The notes beneath the pieces are model-generated. The model was given only the letters and a program-made list of their open reading frames with translations. It did no database searches and was not told the origin of the DNA. A program made the translations under genes and the position numbers. Of a stretch of DNA of 64,000 bases, positions 44,656-53,527 are shown piece by piece. Positions within the stretch are counted from its first letter, which is position 1. The number at the start of each line of letters is the position of its first letter. The stretch is from Gottschalkiaceae bacterium SANA. GTDB lineage: Bacteria > Bacillota > Clostridia > Tissierellales > GPF-1. The stretch spans positions 3,410,001 through 3,474,000 of the forward strand of contig AP028876.1 in assembly GCA_036323355.1 (NCBI GenBank). Reading direction: 5' to 3'.

Positions 44656-45896
44656 CCTCTGATCTGACCACTCCCATAAATAATATACTTGGTTGTTGTC
44701 AATGCCTCAACACCCATTGGACCTCGGGCATGAAGCTTTTGCGTTGATATGCCAATCTCTGCACCAAAACCGAATTCCGATCCATCGGTAAATCGTGTAG
44801 AAGCATTCACGTAAACCGCTGCCGCATCCACTTCGTTTAAGAATTTTTGCGATGCAGAATAGTTTTCTGTTAAAATTGCTTCCGAATGTTTGGTACTATA
44901 GGTCGCGATATGCTCAATTGCCGCTTCCAATGTCGGTACAATGCGAATCGCCAGTTTCAAGTCCAAATATTCATTGGCCCAGTCCCATTCAGTGGCTGGA
45001 ATAATCGCATCATTAAATTCGCAAACCCGTTCATCTCCATGCATTTCCACACCGTTTGCTTCCAACTCCTTAATCATGGCAGGGAGAAATTCATCGGCTA
45101 CAGATTCATGGACCAAAAGCGTTTCCAGTGCATTGCAAACGCCCGGACGCTGAACTTTCGCGTTGATGACAATCGCATTTGCTTTTTCAAGATCCGCGCT
45201 TTCATCCACATAGGTATGGCAATTGCCAACGCCTGTCTCGATTACCGGCACACTGGCATTCGCAACCACAGATTTGATCAATCCAGCACCGCCTCTAGGA
45301 ATCAATACATCCAGATATTCATTCAATTGCATCAATTCACGCGCCGTTTCACGGGATGGATCTTCTAGCATCTGCACCGCTTCCGGAATCGATCCGGCAA
45401 TCGTCAAAGCCTCTTTGATAATCTTGACGAACACTTGGTTGGTTTCAAAAGCCTCTTTTCCGCCCCGCAGAATTACAGCATTACCCGATTTGAAACTCAA
45501 AGCAAAAGCATCTACCGTTACATTGGGTCTTGCTTCATAAATCATGCCCAAGACACCAATCGGCACTCGTTTTTGACCGTAGACCATGCCATTAGGATGT
45601 GTCCTCATCCACAAAACCTCGCCTACAGGATCATTCAAAGCCGCTGTTTGACGAACACCTTCCGCAATCCCTTCAATACGATCCTCTGTCAGCAAGAGAC
45701 GATCCAAAAGGGACCCCCTTACACCATTCTCCTCTGCTTTTTCCATATCCTTTGCATTGGCCGCCAAAATTGCTTCCTTATTTCCCAATAATGCTTCCGC
45801 AACAGCCTTCAAGGCTTGATTCTTTTCTTCACTTCCCAATATCGCCATTTTCAACGACGCTTTCTTGGCCAGTTTTCCCAAATCTTTTACACTCAT
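44652..45896 (-). CDS. proA: Gamma-glutamyl phosphate reductase
   Basis: 414 residues, normal length. Aldehyde-dehydrogenase-like fold with KRVPIGVLGMIYEARPNVT near residue 105, the Cys in QRPGVCNALETLLVH and STRFTDGSEFGFGAEIGIST near the end. It reduces glutamyl phosphate to the semialdehyde in proline synthesis. It starts right at the end of proB, with no gap. Confidence 0.96.
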   Translation of the reverse strand: MSVKDLGKLAKKASLKMAILGSEEKNQALKAVAEALLGNKEAILAANAKDMEKAEENGVRGSLLDRLLLTEDRIEGIAEGVRQTAALNDPVGEVLWMRTHPNGMVYGQKRVPIGVLGMIYEARPNVTVDAFALSFKSGNAVILRGGKEAFETNQVFVKIIKEALTIAGSIPEAVQMLEDPSRETARELMQLNEYLDVLIPRGGAGLIKSVVANASVPVIETGVGNCHTYVDESADLEKANAIVINAKVQRPGVCNALETLLVHESVADEFLPAMIKELEANGVEMHGDERVCEFNDAIIPATEWDWANEYLDLKLAIRIVPTLEAAIEHIATYSTKHSEAILTENYSASQKFLNEVDAAAVYVNASTRFTDGSEFGFGAEIGISTQKLHARGPMGVEALTTTKYIIYGSGQIRG

Positions 45897-46700
45897 TTAT
45901 TCTCCTCCTCCATGAAACCAGGTACCGATGGCTTTGCCATCCAGAATCTCAAATAATTGATCAATATTCTCTCCAGACGAAATAATCGTCTCAATGCCGG
46001 TTTTCTTTGCAATCTTTGCGGCAATCACCTTGGTCGCCATCCCCCCGGTTCCCTGGCTGCTTCCCGGTCCTCCAGCAATTTCCTGAATTTCCGGTGTAAT
46101 CTCCGTCACCTCTTGAATCAGTTTCGCTTTCGAGTTCTTCCTCGGGTCCTGATCATACAAACCGGCGATATCCGATAAAATCACCAATACATCCGCCGAC
46201 AACAAGCCTGCCACAATTGCCGACAGGGTATCATTGTCACCAAAACGACTCTCTTCGATTTCCTCCGTGGAAATCGTATCATTCTCATTGACAATAGGTA
46301 TTGCACCCATGGATATGAGTGTTTGGAAAGTCCGCTTCGCATTTTCGCTTTTAATCGGATGATCCACCACGTCCTTGGTCAAAAGGATCTGAGCAATGGG
46401 TTGATTATAGGTGGAAAAAAAGTTTTCATAGACCTGCATCAATCCCCCTTGTCCCACTGCTGCAACGGCCTGGGTTTCCGCCAATGTTTTGGGTCGTTCA
46501 CTCAAACCCAATCGGCCCATGCCAAATCCGATGGCACCAGAAGATACGAGTACGACCTCCTTGCCGGATCGCTGTAGATCTGATAAAACAAAGGCCAAAC
46601 GCTCAATTTTTCTTAGATTCATCCCGCCTTGCGGGTGGGTTAATGAAGAGGTTCCAATCTTCACGACAATCCGTTTACATGCCTGAATTCGCTTGCGCAT
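45897..46700 (-). CDS. proB: Glutamate 5-kinase (without PUA domain)
   Basis: 267 residues: the amino-acid kinase domain only, with RIVVKIGTSSLTH, LVSSGAIGFGMGRL, NENDTISTEEI and FGDNDTLSAIVAGLL. It phosphorylates glutamate in the first step of proline synthesis. The C-terminal PUA domain of the longer enzymes is absent, a form known from other Firmicutes. The Lys/Ser and Asp active-site segments are intact. It is the first gene of proBA. Confidence 0.95.
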   Translation of the reverse strand: MRKRIQACKRIVVKIGTSSLTHPQGGMNLRKIERLAFVLSDLQRSGKEVVLVSSGAIGFGMGRLGLSERPKTLAETQAVAAVGQGGLMQVYENFFSTYNQPIAQILLTKDVVDHPIKSENAKRTFQTLISMGAIPIVNENDTISTEEIEESRFGDNDTLSAIVAGLLSADVLVILSDIAGLYDQDPRKNSKAKLIQEVTEITPEIQEIAGGPGSSQGTGGMATKVIAAKIAKKTGIETIISSGENIDQLFEILDGKAIGTWFHGGGE

Positions 46701-46772
46701 AACGACTCCTTAAATTGCGAATATTTTGCTTATTACTATATCACACTAAAGTGCGATAAACAAGAAACCCCT

Positions 46773-46801
46773 TTGACATCTCGAGCTTGATTGTCTACAC
46801 T
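46773..46801 (+). promoter_or_regulatory. Promoter of the HAD nucleotidase gene
   Basis: TTGACA (46773-46778) and TACACT (46796-46801), spacer 17 bases, 32 bases before the start codon. ATTGTCTACACT is identical to the pepT promoter, and a following GAAGAAGA is similar in both. Confidence 0.7.
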
Positions 46802-46832
46802 GAAGAAGATGATAAATTAAGGAGAAGATGGA

Positions 46833-47405
46833 ATGACTACACACGCCCTAACAATTTGTGTCGATATTGATGGTACCTTAACGCAACCCTACGCCTGGCT
46901 TGAATATACTGCCGAGGTCTATAACAAAACAATCACTTCAGAAATGTACCAGACTTGCTATACAGCAAAAGCCTTGGGTATCGAATCAAAAGAATATGCA
47001 AATTTCTATCTCGCAAATGGAAAAACTTTTTACTACGACTTATGTACCATGCGTCCCTATGCAAACCATGTGATGAATGTATTTGATCAAAAACATCGGC
47101 TTCATATCGTCACTTCACGAGAAAAACAATTTGCCGATATCACCCAACAATTACTGACCGATCAACAAATTCCAGGAACGCTTCATGTGCTTGAAAGTTT
47201 TGACAAGGTAACGCCAGCAAAGAAATTAGGCTGTCAATTATTTATTGAAGACAATCTTGAAATTGCAAGTTCCTTAGCAGAAGCCGGATTTCCCGTCCTC
47301 TTAATGGATTGTGCCTACAATCGTAAGCCCTTGCATCAACTGATTCGTCGAGTATCCGACTGGGAAGAAATCGAATCAATCGTTCATTCCATGTCTCATG
47401 AATAG
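46833..47405 (+). CDS. HAD-family 5'-nucleotidase-like protein (NT5C type)
   Basis: 190 residues with HAD motif I VDIDGTLTQPY, motif II in HIVTSREKQ and motif IV-like FIEDNLEIASSLAEAGFPV. The pattern is that of NT5C-like 5'(3')-deoxyribonucleotidases and related hypothetical HAD proteins in Firmicutes, which remove phosphate from nucleotides. The cap is small. It has its own promoter and ends at a terminator. It converges with a nucleoside hydrolase gene. The precise substrate is not proven. Confidence 0.8.
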   Translation: MTTHALTICVDIDGTLTQPYAWLEYTAEVYNKTITSEMYQTCYTAKALGIESKEYANFYLANGKTFYYDLCTMRPYANHVMNVFDQKHRLHIVTSREKQFADITQQLLTDQQIPGTLHVLESFDKVTPAKKLGCQLFIEDNLEIASSLAEAGFPVLLMDCAYNRKPLHQLIRRVSDWEEIESIVHSMSHE

Positions 47406-47408
47406 AAA

Positions 47409-47438
47409 AAAGAGCCGATCTCCTGGGATCGGCTCTTT
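47409..47438. terminator. Terminator between the nucleotidase and nucleoside hydrolase genes
   Basis: AAAGAGCCGATC pairs perfectly with GATCGGCTCTTT around a 6-base loop, with T- and A-runs. It can serve both converging genes. Confidence 0.9.
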
Positions 47439-47485
47439 TTGCAAGCACTTATCAAACACGCTTTTTATCCATTTTTTTGTCTCTT

Positions 47486-48403
47486 TTACGCTTTTGCAAT
47501 GGCCGAATGAACCAGCTTTATAATTCGATCACGATCTACGCCCTCATAAACCAATACATTCCGTTCTTCTGCGGGTGCCCGAAAATTCGCAATTGTTTGT
47601 CCCCGACCAGGACCCCAACCCGTATCCACTGTAACCTTGGCCATGCGGCCTGTAAAGGCTTCTGCTTCCATTAGAGACGCTACGGCACAGGTATCGTGCA
47701 TCTGATCCACCTCAAGCCCCATACGCTTTGCAAAGGCAGCATGGTACCATAGAAATTTTGCTGCCGTTTTCGCACGATCACTATCTAATGATTCAATGGC
47801 TTCAATCTCTCGATCTTGAATAAACATCTGAAACGTTAAATTTAATCCACTCATACGAATCGGCAATCCCGAAGAAAATACAATCTGAGCCGATTCCGGA
47901 TCATGGCCTACATTGGCTTCCGCTACTGCTGAAATATTTCCAAAACTCGTCGATCCACCCATAATCGCAATTTCCTCGATGCGGTCCTTCACTTGAGGAT
48001 ACATCCGCAACAACAAACCAATATTGGTCAAGGGACCAATTGCGATTAAGGTGATTTTTTCCTCACTTGCCATCAAGGTGTTTTTGATCCATTCCACCGC
48101 ATGAGTCGATTCGGCTTTCCTCTCTGCCTTTGGCAAAATCACCTCACCCAGTCCATTAGGCCCATGAACAAAATCAGCAATTGTCAGGGGTTGAATCAGA
48201 GGACGCCCTGCGCCCTTTGCCACTGGAATCTCTGGCCGACCATAAAAAGCAAGAAGATCCAACGCGTTTTTTGTCGTTACTTCAATACGATGGTTTCCCG
48301 CCACCGTCGTTACCCCTAAAATTTCATATTCCGACTGACAAAGCAACAAAAGAGCAATTGCATCGTCTAATCCTGGATCACAATCAAAAATAACTTTTTT
48401 CAT
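47486..48403 (-). CDS. Inosine-uridine preferring nucleoside hydrolase family protein
   Basis: 305 residues. The N-terminal calcium-binding motif DCDPGLDDAIALLLL and later LIAIGPLTNIGLLLR, IMGGSTSFGN, EANVGHDPESAQIV and HDTCAVASLMEAEAF match the IunH/RihA fold, which splits nucleosides into ribose and base. Substrate preference cannot be read from sequence. It lies 9 bases after a diguanylate cyclase gene in the same direction, so the two may be co-transcribed. Confidence 0.92.
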   Translation of the reverse strand: MKKVIFDCDPGLDDAIALLLLCQSEYEILGVTTVAGNHRIEVTTKNALDLLAFYGRPEIPVAKGAGRPLIQPLTIADFVHGPNGLGEVILPKAERKAESTHAVEWIKNTLMASEEKITLIAIGPLTNIGLLLRMYPQVKDRIEEIAIMGGSTSFGNISAVAEANVGHDPESAQIVFSSGLPIRMSGLNLTFQMFIQDREIEAIESLDSDRAKTAAKFLWYHAAFAKRMGLEVDQMHDTCAVASLMEAEAFTGRMAKVTVDTGWGPGRGQTIANFRAPAEERNVLVYEGVDRDRIIKLVHSAIAKA

Positions 48404-48412
48404 TATTCCCTC

Positions 48413-49498
48413 CTAATACACCATGGTATGATTCTTCCCCTTAGCCTTAGCTTCATACAAATAGCTGTCCACCCGCTTCATAATCACTTCAAAATTATCA
48501 TCACGAGAAATTTCCGTCACACCAAAGCTACAGGTTACCACACGATTTTCAGCCATAAATTCCTTTTCAATTTCGATTCGAATCCGTTCTGCGACAGAAT
48601 AAGCTTCTAACTTTCCAGCATAAGGCATCAAAATAATAAACTCTTCTCCTCCCCAACGGGCAAGAATATCTTTTTCCCGCACCATACTGCGGGCGATCTC
48701 CGAGACCTTCTTTAAAACGCGATCACCCTCCATATGCCCAAATTCATCATTCACTTTTTTAAAATTATCGATGTCAAACATAATGGTCGCAACACGTTCA
48801 TCCTCGATGCTCGCTAAATACTTCATCAACTCATCATCAAATTTTTGACGGTTATAGATCTCTGTCAGGGGATCCATATCCAACATTTGTTTCAGATTCA
48901 AACTATTTACATATTGTTTTCTTTGGTAAATATTACCTCTTACCGCATTGATATAACTAAGTCCAATGATAATACCAATATATAAAAACCATGCAACGGC
49001 CTGATATCCTGCCGGCTGATACATGCTGACCGCATGAAAAACAAATGCAAGTCCAGAAATTCCTGTTGAAATCAGATGATAAACCGCAGAATTCGGAATA
49101 AGAAAAATACCCAAAATAATACAAATCATACCCAAAAACTGAATCATAAGATCTCCGCTCTTTTGATAAACTACAAACATTTGAACAAAGAGCAGACTGA
49201 CCGCAATCTCAGTCAAAAGCATTATTATGGGATACAAAGTAAATCCCGTTCCAAATCGCAGCCAAAGATATAAAATCACCATCAAGCCCACGAAAAGAGA
49301 ACGATTTAAAAAAGCCCAAACAAAATCAGCATGGGGACGAAGAAAGAACCAGTCTGGAATTAAAAAAAACGCATATAAAATGGCCATCAACAAAAGAATT
49401 CTTTTCAAGAACTCCTTTGAGCTTTCAAAAAACTGATCAAAATACACCTTTTCGATTGCATTGTTCTGAAAAATACCCAGCAATTGATTGATCTCCAT
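48413..49498 (-). CDS. Membrane diguanylate cyclase (GGDEF)
   Basis: About 361 residues from the ATG at 49498, with GGGAGGG upstream. About six hydrophobic helices cover residues 25-205, then a GGDEF domain with intact signature RWGGEEF near residue 283, IMFDIDNFKKVNDEFGH before it and CSFGVTE after it. It makes c-di-GMP from GTP; no inhibitory RxxD site is obvious upstream of the signature. The membrane part has no recognised ligand. Confidence 0.93.
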   Translation of the reverse strand: MEINQLLGIFQNNAIEKVYFDQFFESSKEFLKRILLLMAILYAFFLIPDWFFLRPHADFVWAFLNRSLFVGLMVILYLWLRFGTGFTLYPIIMLLTEIAVSLLFVQMFVVYQKSGDLMIQFLGMICIILGIFLIPNSAVYHLISTGISGLAFVFHAVSMYQPAGYQAVAWFLYIGIIIGLSYINAVRGNIYQRKQYVNSLNLKQMLDMDPLTEIYNRQKFDDELMKYLASIEDERVATIMFDIDNFKKVNDEFGHMEGDRVLKKVSEIARSMVREKDILARWGGEEFIILMPYAGKLEAYSVAERIRIEIEKEFMAENRVVTCSFGVTEISRDDNFEVIMKRVDSYLYEAKAKGKNHTMVY

Positions 49499-49593
49499 GA
49501 TCATCCCTCCCACTTTTACCTATTATATCAAAAGTACCAGTACCTTTCATTAGTCCTTCACAAATCCATGGTAAAATAAAATTGGAGGGAACA

Positions 49594-50280
49594 ATGAATA
49601 AAATTTTATTAATCGATGATGAAAAAAAACTAATGGAAGTTTTGGTCGCTTATGTGAAGCAATCCGGATTTATACCGATACCCGCCTATACCGGAACAGA
49701 AGCCCTCAAACTCTTCCACGATGAAAAACCCGCTCTTATTGTTTTAGATCTTATGCTCCCTGATTTAAACGGTGAAGATCTCTGTCGACAGATTCGCCTA
49801 GTCTCCTCAGTTCCAATCATTATGTTGACCGCCAAAGGACAACTAGAGAATCGTTTAACCGGGCTTCAACTGGGTGCTGACGATTACTTGGTAAAACCAA
49901 TCAGTCCTAAAGAATTGATCCTTCGTATCCAAAACCTCCTTCGGCGCAGCCAGTTCGGCACACCCTTGGGAACAATTTTTCTATCGAAAGACTTTTGGAT
50001 TGACCTGGAAGCGGAACAAGTTTTCAAGAATAATCAAGAGATCCATTTGACACCGATTGAATTTCAACTCCTCTCTTTTCTTATTCGAAATCCAAATAGG
50101 CCTCTCCGTCGCAGCTTAATCATTGAAAAAGCATTAGGTTATGACTACGAAGGAGACGAAAGAACCATTGATGTTCACATCAAAAACCTTCGCAAGAAAC
50201 TTGAAGATGATCCAAAATCTCCAAAACTGCTTGTTACGGTCTTCGGAAAAGGCTATCGATTTGAGGTGACGCCATCATGA
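49594..50280 (+). CDS. OmpR/PhoB-family response regulator
   Basis: About 228 residues from the ATG at 49594, which follows TTGGAGGGA. The receiver has the acidic pocket LIDDEKK, phospho-acceptor Asp in LDLMLPDLNGEDL, and MLTAKG with the Lys in GADDYLVKP. The C-terminal winged helix shows IHLTPIEFQLLSFLIR, RTIDVHIKNLRKKLEDD and FGKGYRFE. It is co-translated with its kinase through a 4-base overlap. Probable targets are the two small envelope-protein genes downstream. Confidence 0.95.
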   Translation: MNKILLIDDEKKLMEVLVAYVKQSGFIPIPAYTGTEALKLFHDEKPALIVLDLMLPDLNGEDLCRQIRLVSSVPIIMLTAKGQLENRLTGLQLGADDYLVKPISPKELILRIQNLLRRSQFGTPLGTIFLSKDFWIDLEAEQVFKNNQEIHLTPIEFQLLSFLIRNPNRPLRRSLIIEKALGYDYEGDERTIDVHIKNLRKKLEDDPKSPKLLVTVFGKGYRFEVTPS

Positions 50281-51623
50281 AGAAAAATTTTTCTTTTTCT
50301 AGAATCCTTTTTAGCGCATTTTTGCTCATTGCCATCATCATTCTATCGAGCGCATTGATTCTTGAACACTCTATTTTTACGCAAACTTTCGGGGATTACC
50401 TGCAAGATCAATCCATCTCAGAAGATCTTGACTGGGTCTCCTTTATCGAAACTTCCCTTGCTGCAGGAAATGATCCTACTCTCAATCTTCAACGGGCGGC
50501 TATGATGAATGATCTTCGGTTCACTTTTCTGGATGAATCGGGAACTATTGTCGGCTTGATCGACTCGAGCTCTATGGGTATGGGACATATGCAAGGCGAC
50601 ACTCTTAACCTGATTGACAGAGAATACCCCCTGGAAAACACTATTTTTGCAAAGGTTCGGATCGGACGTCCTGAAACAGCGATTCTTTCCTTGCCGGAAG
50701 CAAGCTTCCGAAAAAATCTGAATCAAGGGTATCTGCTGATTGGCATTTTCAGTTTCCTTCTTGCAGGAGTCATCGCCTACTGGCTGAGTCAACGGGTTTC
50801 AAAGCCCATTCAGTCTTTGGAACATTATGCAAACTCCATTGCAAACCAAAATTGGGACGAACAACCCCCAGCATCAAGTTCATTGAAAGAGGTGTCTTCT
50901 CTTCGTGAGTCCTTGATTCATTTATCGTCTCGCTTAAAGGCTCAAAATGACTTGAGGCAGCAATTGACCACCAACATGTCCCATGAACTGAGAACCCCCT
51001 TGAACGTCCTCTTGAATCAAATCGAAGCTATTCACGATGGCATCCTCCCCTTAACACCGGAGCGAAGCAACTCCTTAATTCAGGAAGTGCATCGGCTAAG
51101 CCGAATGGTTTCCCAAATTGAACACCTAAACAATCTTGAACAAAAAATAGAAAAGCGTTTCGAGCCTGTCAATCTGGCTGTTGTCCTGCATGAATTGGCA
51201 GAGGCATATCGCCCTTTGTTCGAAGAGCGCAAGATTCTATTCGAGATTGATTCTCCAGATTCTCTTGTCATCAATACGCAGGAAGACACAATCCGGCAAA
51301 TCCTTTTCAATCTATTGGAGAATGCCTTGCGCTATACATCCGAATCCGGGCACGTGCACGTTTCTGCAAAAAAAGAAAATCAAGAAATCCAAATTACCAT
51401 TCACGACAATGGCATCGGCATTCCAGAAGAAGCGCTGCCTCATATCTTCGACCGCTTTTACCGAGTAGATCCCGCTAGAGCCAAGGAAACCGGTGGGTCC
51501 GGTTTAGGCTTGTCAATCGTCAAGGAATTGTTGCAGACGATAAACGGCACCATCACTTGTGAAAGCCAAATTCATATAGGCACCAAATTTACGATTCGTC
51601 TCCCCATCAAATCTCTTCACTAA
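50277..51623 (+). CDS. Sensor histidine kinase
   Basis: 448 residues. Two membrane helices (about 9-30 and 157-177) flank an extracytoplasmic region of about 125 residues, followed by HAMP, the phosphorylated His in MSHELRTPLNVLL, and the ATPase domain with NLLENALRYT (N box), DNGIGIPEEAL (G1), FDRFYR (F) and GGSGLGLSIVKE (G2). All catalytic boxes are intact. It pairs with the regulator just before it. The extracellular region shows no recognised ligand fold. Confidence 0.94.
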   Translation: MKKNFSFSRILFSAFLLIAIIILSSALILEHSIFTQTFGDYLQDQSISEDLDWVSFIETSLAAGNDPTLNLQRAAMMNDLRFTFLDESGTIVGLIDSSSMGMGHMQGDTLNLIDREYPLENTIFAKVRIGRPETAILSLPEASFRKNLNQGYLLIGIFSFLLAGVIAYWLSQRVSKPIQSLEHYANSIANQNWDEQPPASSSLKEVSSLRESLIHLSSRLKAQNDLRQQLTTNMSHELRTPLNVLLNQIEAIHDGILPLTPERSNSLIQEVHRLSRMVSQIEHLNNLEQKIEKRFEPVNLAVVLHELAEAYRPLFEERKILFEIDSPDSLVINTQEDTIRQILFNLLENALRYTSESGHVHVSAKKENQEIQITIHDNGIGIPEEALPHIFDRFYRVDPARAKETGGSGLGLSIVKELLQTINGTITCESQIHIGTKFTIRLPIKSLH

Positions 51624-51668
51624 ATTTTCATATCTGTCCTTTATACTGATTGTAAAGGAGGGGATTTC

Positions 51669-51863
51669 ATGATGTTTTTATGGCTCTTTGTAATCGGTGG
51701 AATCATCTGGTATTTGACTGTCAAAGGTTCTCCACCCCGAAACAATAATGGGTATCGATCATCTCAGGCCAAAGAAATTCTCGATCAGCGCTTTGCAAAG
51801 GGTGAAATCGATGAATCCACCTACCAGAAAATGAAGATTCGACTTGAGGAGGAAGAAAGATGA
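51669..51863 (+). CDS. Small SHOCT-domain membrane protein
   Basis: 64 residues: one N-terminal membrane helix (LWLFVIGGIIWYLTV), a polar linker and a C-terminal SHOCT motif AKEILDQRFAKGEIDESTY, common at the ends of short membrane proteins in Firmicutes. AAAGGAGG precedes the start. It lies after the two-component genes and overlaps the next gene by 4 bases. It may be an accessory of membrane stress responses; function is unknown. Confidence 0.8.
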   Translation: MMFLWLFVIGGIIWYLTVKGSPPRNNNGYRSSQAKEILDQRFAKGEIDESTYQKMKIRLEEEER

Positions 51864-52228
51864 AAAAATGGGTAATTATTGCATTGATTATTGCTTTAGC
51901 TTCCGTTCCGTTCGTATCGGCTTTTGCCGATGAGATCCAAAGCAACGAGCAGGAACAACGGTTTTTACTTCGCATGGAAAGCAATCGAGAGTATATTCAA
52001 AAATTGCTTGATGCCAAATTGATTACAGAAACAGAAGCGGAAGAACGACTCGCCTTTTTAGACGAGCGAATTGCGGATGTCATGGAAAATGGCTTTGAAA
52101 CCTCTCGATTCGGTACCCATCATGGTGCCGATTATAACCGAGGCGATCAAAGCTTCAATGGCTACAGCGGCATGCACGGTCGTGGCGGTCGAGCTTTCGG
52201 CGGCTATGGCGGAGGATTTTGTCACTAA
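51860..52228 (+). CDS. Secreted protein with DUF2680-like core and Gly/His tail
   Basis: 122 residues with a signal peptide (VIIALIIALASVPFVSAFA), a mostly helical middle with LLDAKLITETEAEERLAFLDERIADVMENG, resembling DUF2680-like secreted proteins, and a tail rich in Gly, His and Arg ending FCH. The His and Cys could bind metal. It is translationally coupled to the SHOCT gene and sits behind the two-component system. The family's function is unknown, but a role in envelope or metal stress would fit. Confidence 0.7.
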   Translation: MKKWVIIALIIALASVPFVSAFADEIQSNEQEQRFLLRMESNREYIQKLLDAKLITETEAEERLAFLDERIADVMENGFETSRFGTHHGADYNRGDQSFNGYSGMHGRGGRAFGGYGGGFCH

Positions 52229-52233
52229 ATGCA

Positions 52234-52257
52234 AAAGGCGCCCTAACGGGCGCCTTT
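52234..52257. terminator. Terminator between the DUF2680-like and lipoprotein genes
   Basis: AAAGGCGCCC pairs perfectly with GGGCGCCTTT around TAAC. It lies between two converging genes. Confidence 0.8.
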
Positions 52258-53433
52258 CTACTGCACTTTTTCATAATAGAGTCGCGTGCGATTTGTTTCT
52301 CGGGTTGAATCTCCGGAACGAACTTGAATACGAAAAATTCCCGGCTGCATGGAAGTCCAATTCCACTCAAAGTCTTGATCAATTTCCATTCGTTCATCGT
52401 AAATCGTCACAAACTCCGAACCTTGCCATGCCTCAACCAAAAAATCCACCCACTCGTCTTCCGTCGTTCCCTTAATTGTCATGGGTTCTTGACCTTTTGT
52501 ATAGAACAACTCAGGAGATTCCAGCGTAAACGTTTCCCAAGGTCCCGATTGCCCAATGTGTATCTCTCCACTCTCTCCATGAAATTCCAAGTTAAGCGGA
52601 TAAATGCCAAGCGGTCTTTCCTGAAAATACACCCATGCATCCCCCGTCCATGCTGTACCAGGAGTCAAAACCGCGCTTCGAAACTCCAAGGTATAGAGCC
52701 ATCCCTGACCCCGAAAGAAAGAATCAAACCGCTCTTGTTCTTTTTTTTGATTGGTCACTCGGATTCCCGGTGAGTCATCCAAAACCTCTTGATTACCCGC
52801 CTCTGGCTGCACCCTCAGCGTGAGAACCGCTTCATCTCCTTTGCTCTCTACCTGAATTTGATCCGGCAGACTCCATCCCCATTCAATCAGGGTCAATTCT
52901 CTTGATTCCGGATCCCACCAACTCTGCAGGCCGAACAAGGCCTCCGCATCCCACTGCGAGACCATCCAATTTTTATCCTCAAATTGTAGGGGTTTTTTTA
53001 GCTTATAAGGCGGACCGTGCTCTCCCAAAAATATCCGCTGAACATTGCCTTCATCAAATTGGTATTGCAGATTTCCCTTTTCAATCGACTTCCCATCACT
53101 CGTTGAACAAGTCCAGCCGAACCGATCCGCAATCTTGGACAAATCAAAATACGGAACGCCTTCAACGTATCGTCCAATCTCATCTTGCTCATTGAAAATT
53201 TCTTCCTCACCAAATTCAAAAGCAAGCTTTGTTTCCACAAAATAGGTCCCCAGAGCCTGTGCCGTTTCCGGCTCCCCATTATCCACCAAAACCATTTCTG
53301 GAGCATCTTGGATCGTTTGTTCCTCTTCTATGGGTGTGGGTGCCTGATCTGTACTGCTGTCAGACGCGTCTTTGCATCCACAAAAAAGGAGAACAACTAA
53401 ACAAATCCAGATTAAAACTTTAATCTTATCCAT
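52258..53433 (-). CDS. Lipoprotein with copper-amine-oxidase-like repeat region
   Basis: About 391 residues from the ATG at 53433, which has AAAGGAGGGAG upstream. Signal peptide with lipobox LLFCGC, then a Thr/Ser/Glu/Pro linker. Residues about 70-200 (ETKLAFEFG, RYVEGVPYFDLSKIADRFGW, WMVSQWDAEALFG, SRELTLIEW) resemble the copper amine oxidase N-terminal-like domain used by secreted Firmicutes proteins. The C-terminal part is mostly beta and may include one or two immunoglobulin-like modules (IKGTTEDEWVDF). Function unknown; it is probably an extracytoplasmic scaffold or inhibitor. It stands alone between two terminators. Confidence 0.75.
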   Translation of the reverse strand: MDKIKVLIWICLVVLLFCGCKDASDSSTDQAPTPIEEEQTIQDAPEMVLVDNGEPETAQALGTYFVETKLAFEFGEEEIFNEQDEIGRYVEGVPYFDLSKIADRFGWTCSTSDGKSIEKGNLQYQFDEGNVQRIFLGEHGPPYKLKKPLQFEDKNWMVSQWDAEALFGLQSWWDPESRELTLIEWGWSLPDQIQVESKGDEAVLTLRVQPEAGNQEVLDDSPGIRVTNQKKEQERFDSFFRGQGWLYTLEFRSAVLTPGTAWTGDAWVYFQERPLGIYPLNLEFHGESGEIHIGQSGPWETFTLESPELFYTKGQEPMTIKGTTEDEWVDFLVEAWQGSEFVTIYDERMEIDQDFEWNWTSMQPGIFRIQVRSGDSTRETNRTRLYYEKVQ

Positions 53434-53463
53434 CGAACTCCCTCCTTTTTCCCATTCTAACAT

Positions 53464-53488
53464 AAAAAGAAGGGGCATATACCCCTTC
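53464..53488 (-). terminator. Terminator of the pyr operon
   Basis: AAGGGGCATATACCCCTT (53470-53487) can fold into a hairpin with an A-rich stretch on the plus strand giving a T-run on the minus strand. It is 40 bases past the pyrE stop. Confidence 0.75.
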
Positions 53489-53527
53489 AATGGTTAAACC
53501 CTATATTTTATTGAACTGCTATTTCTT

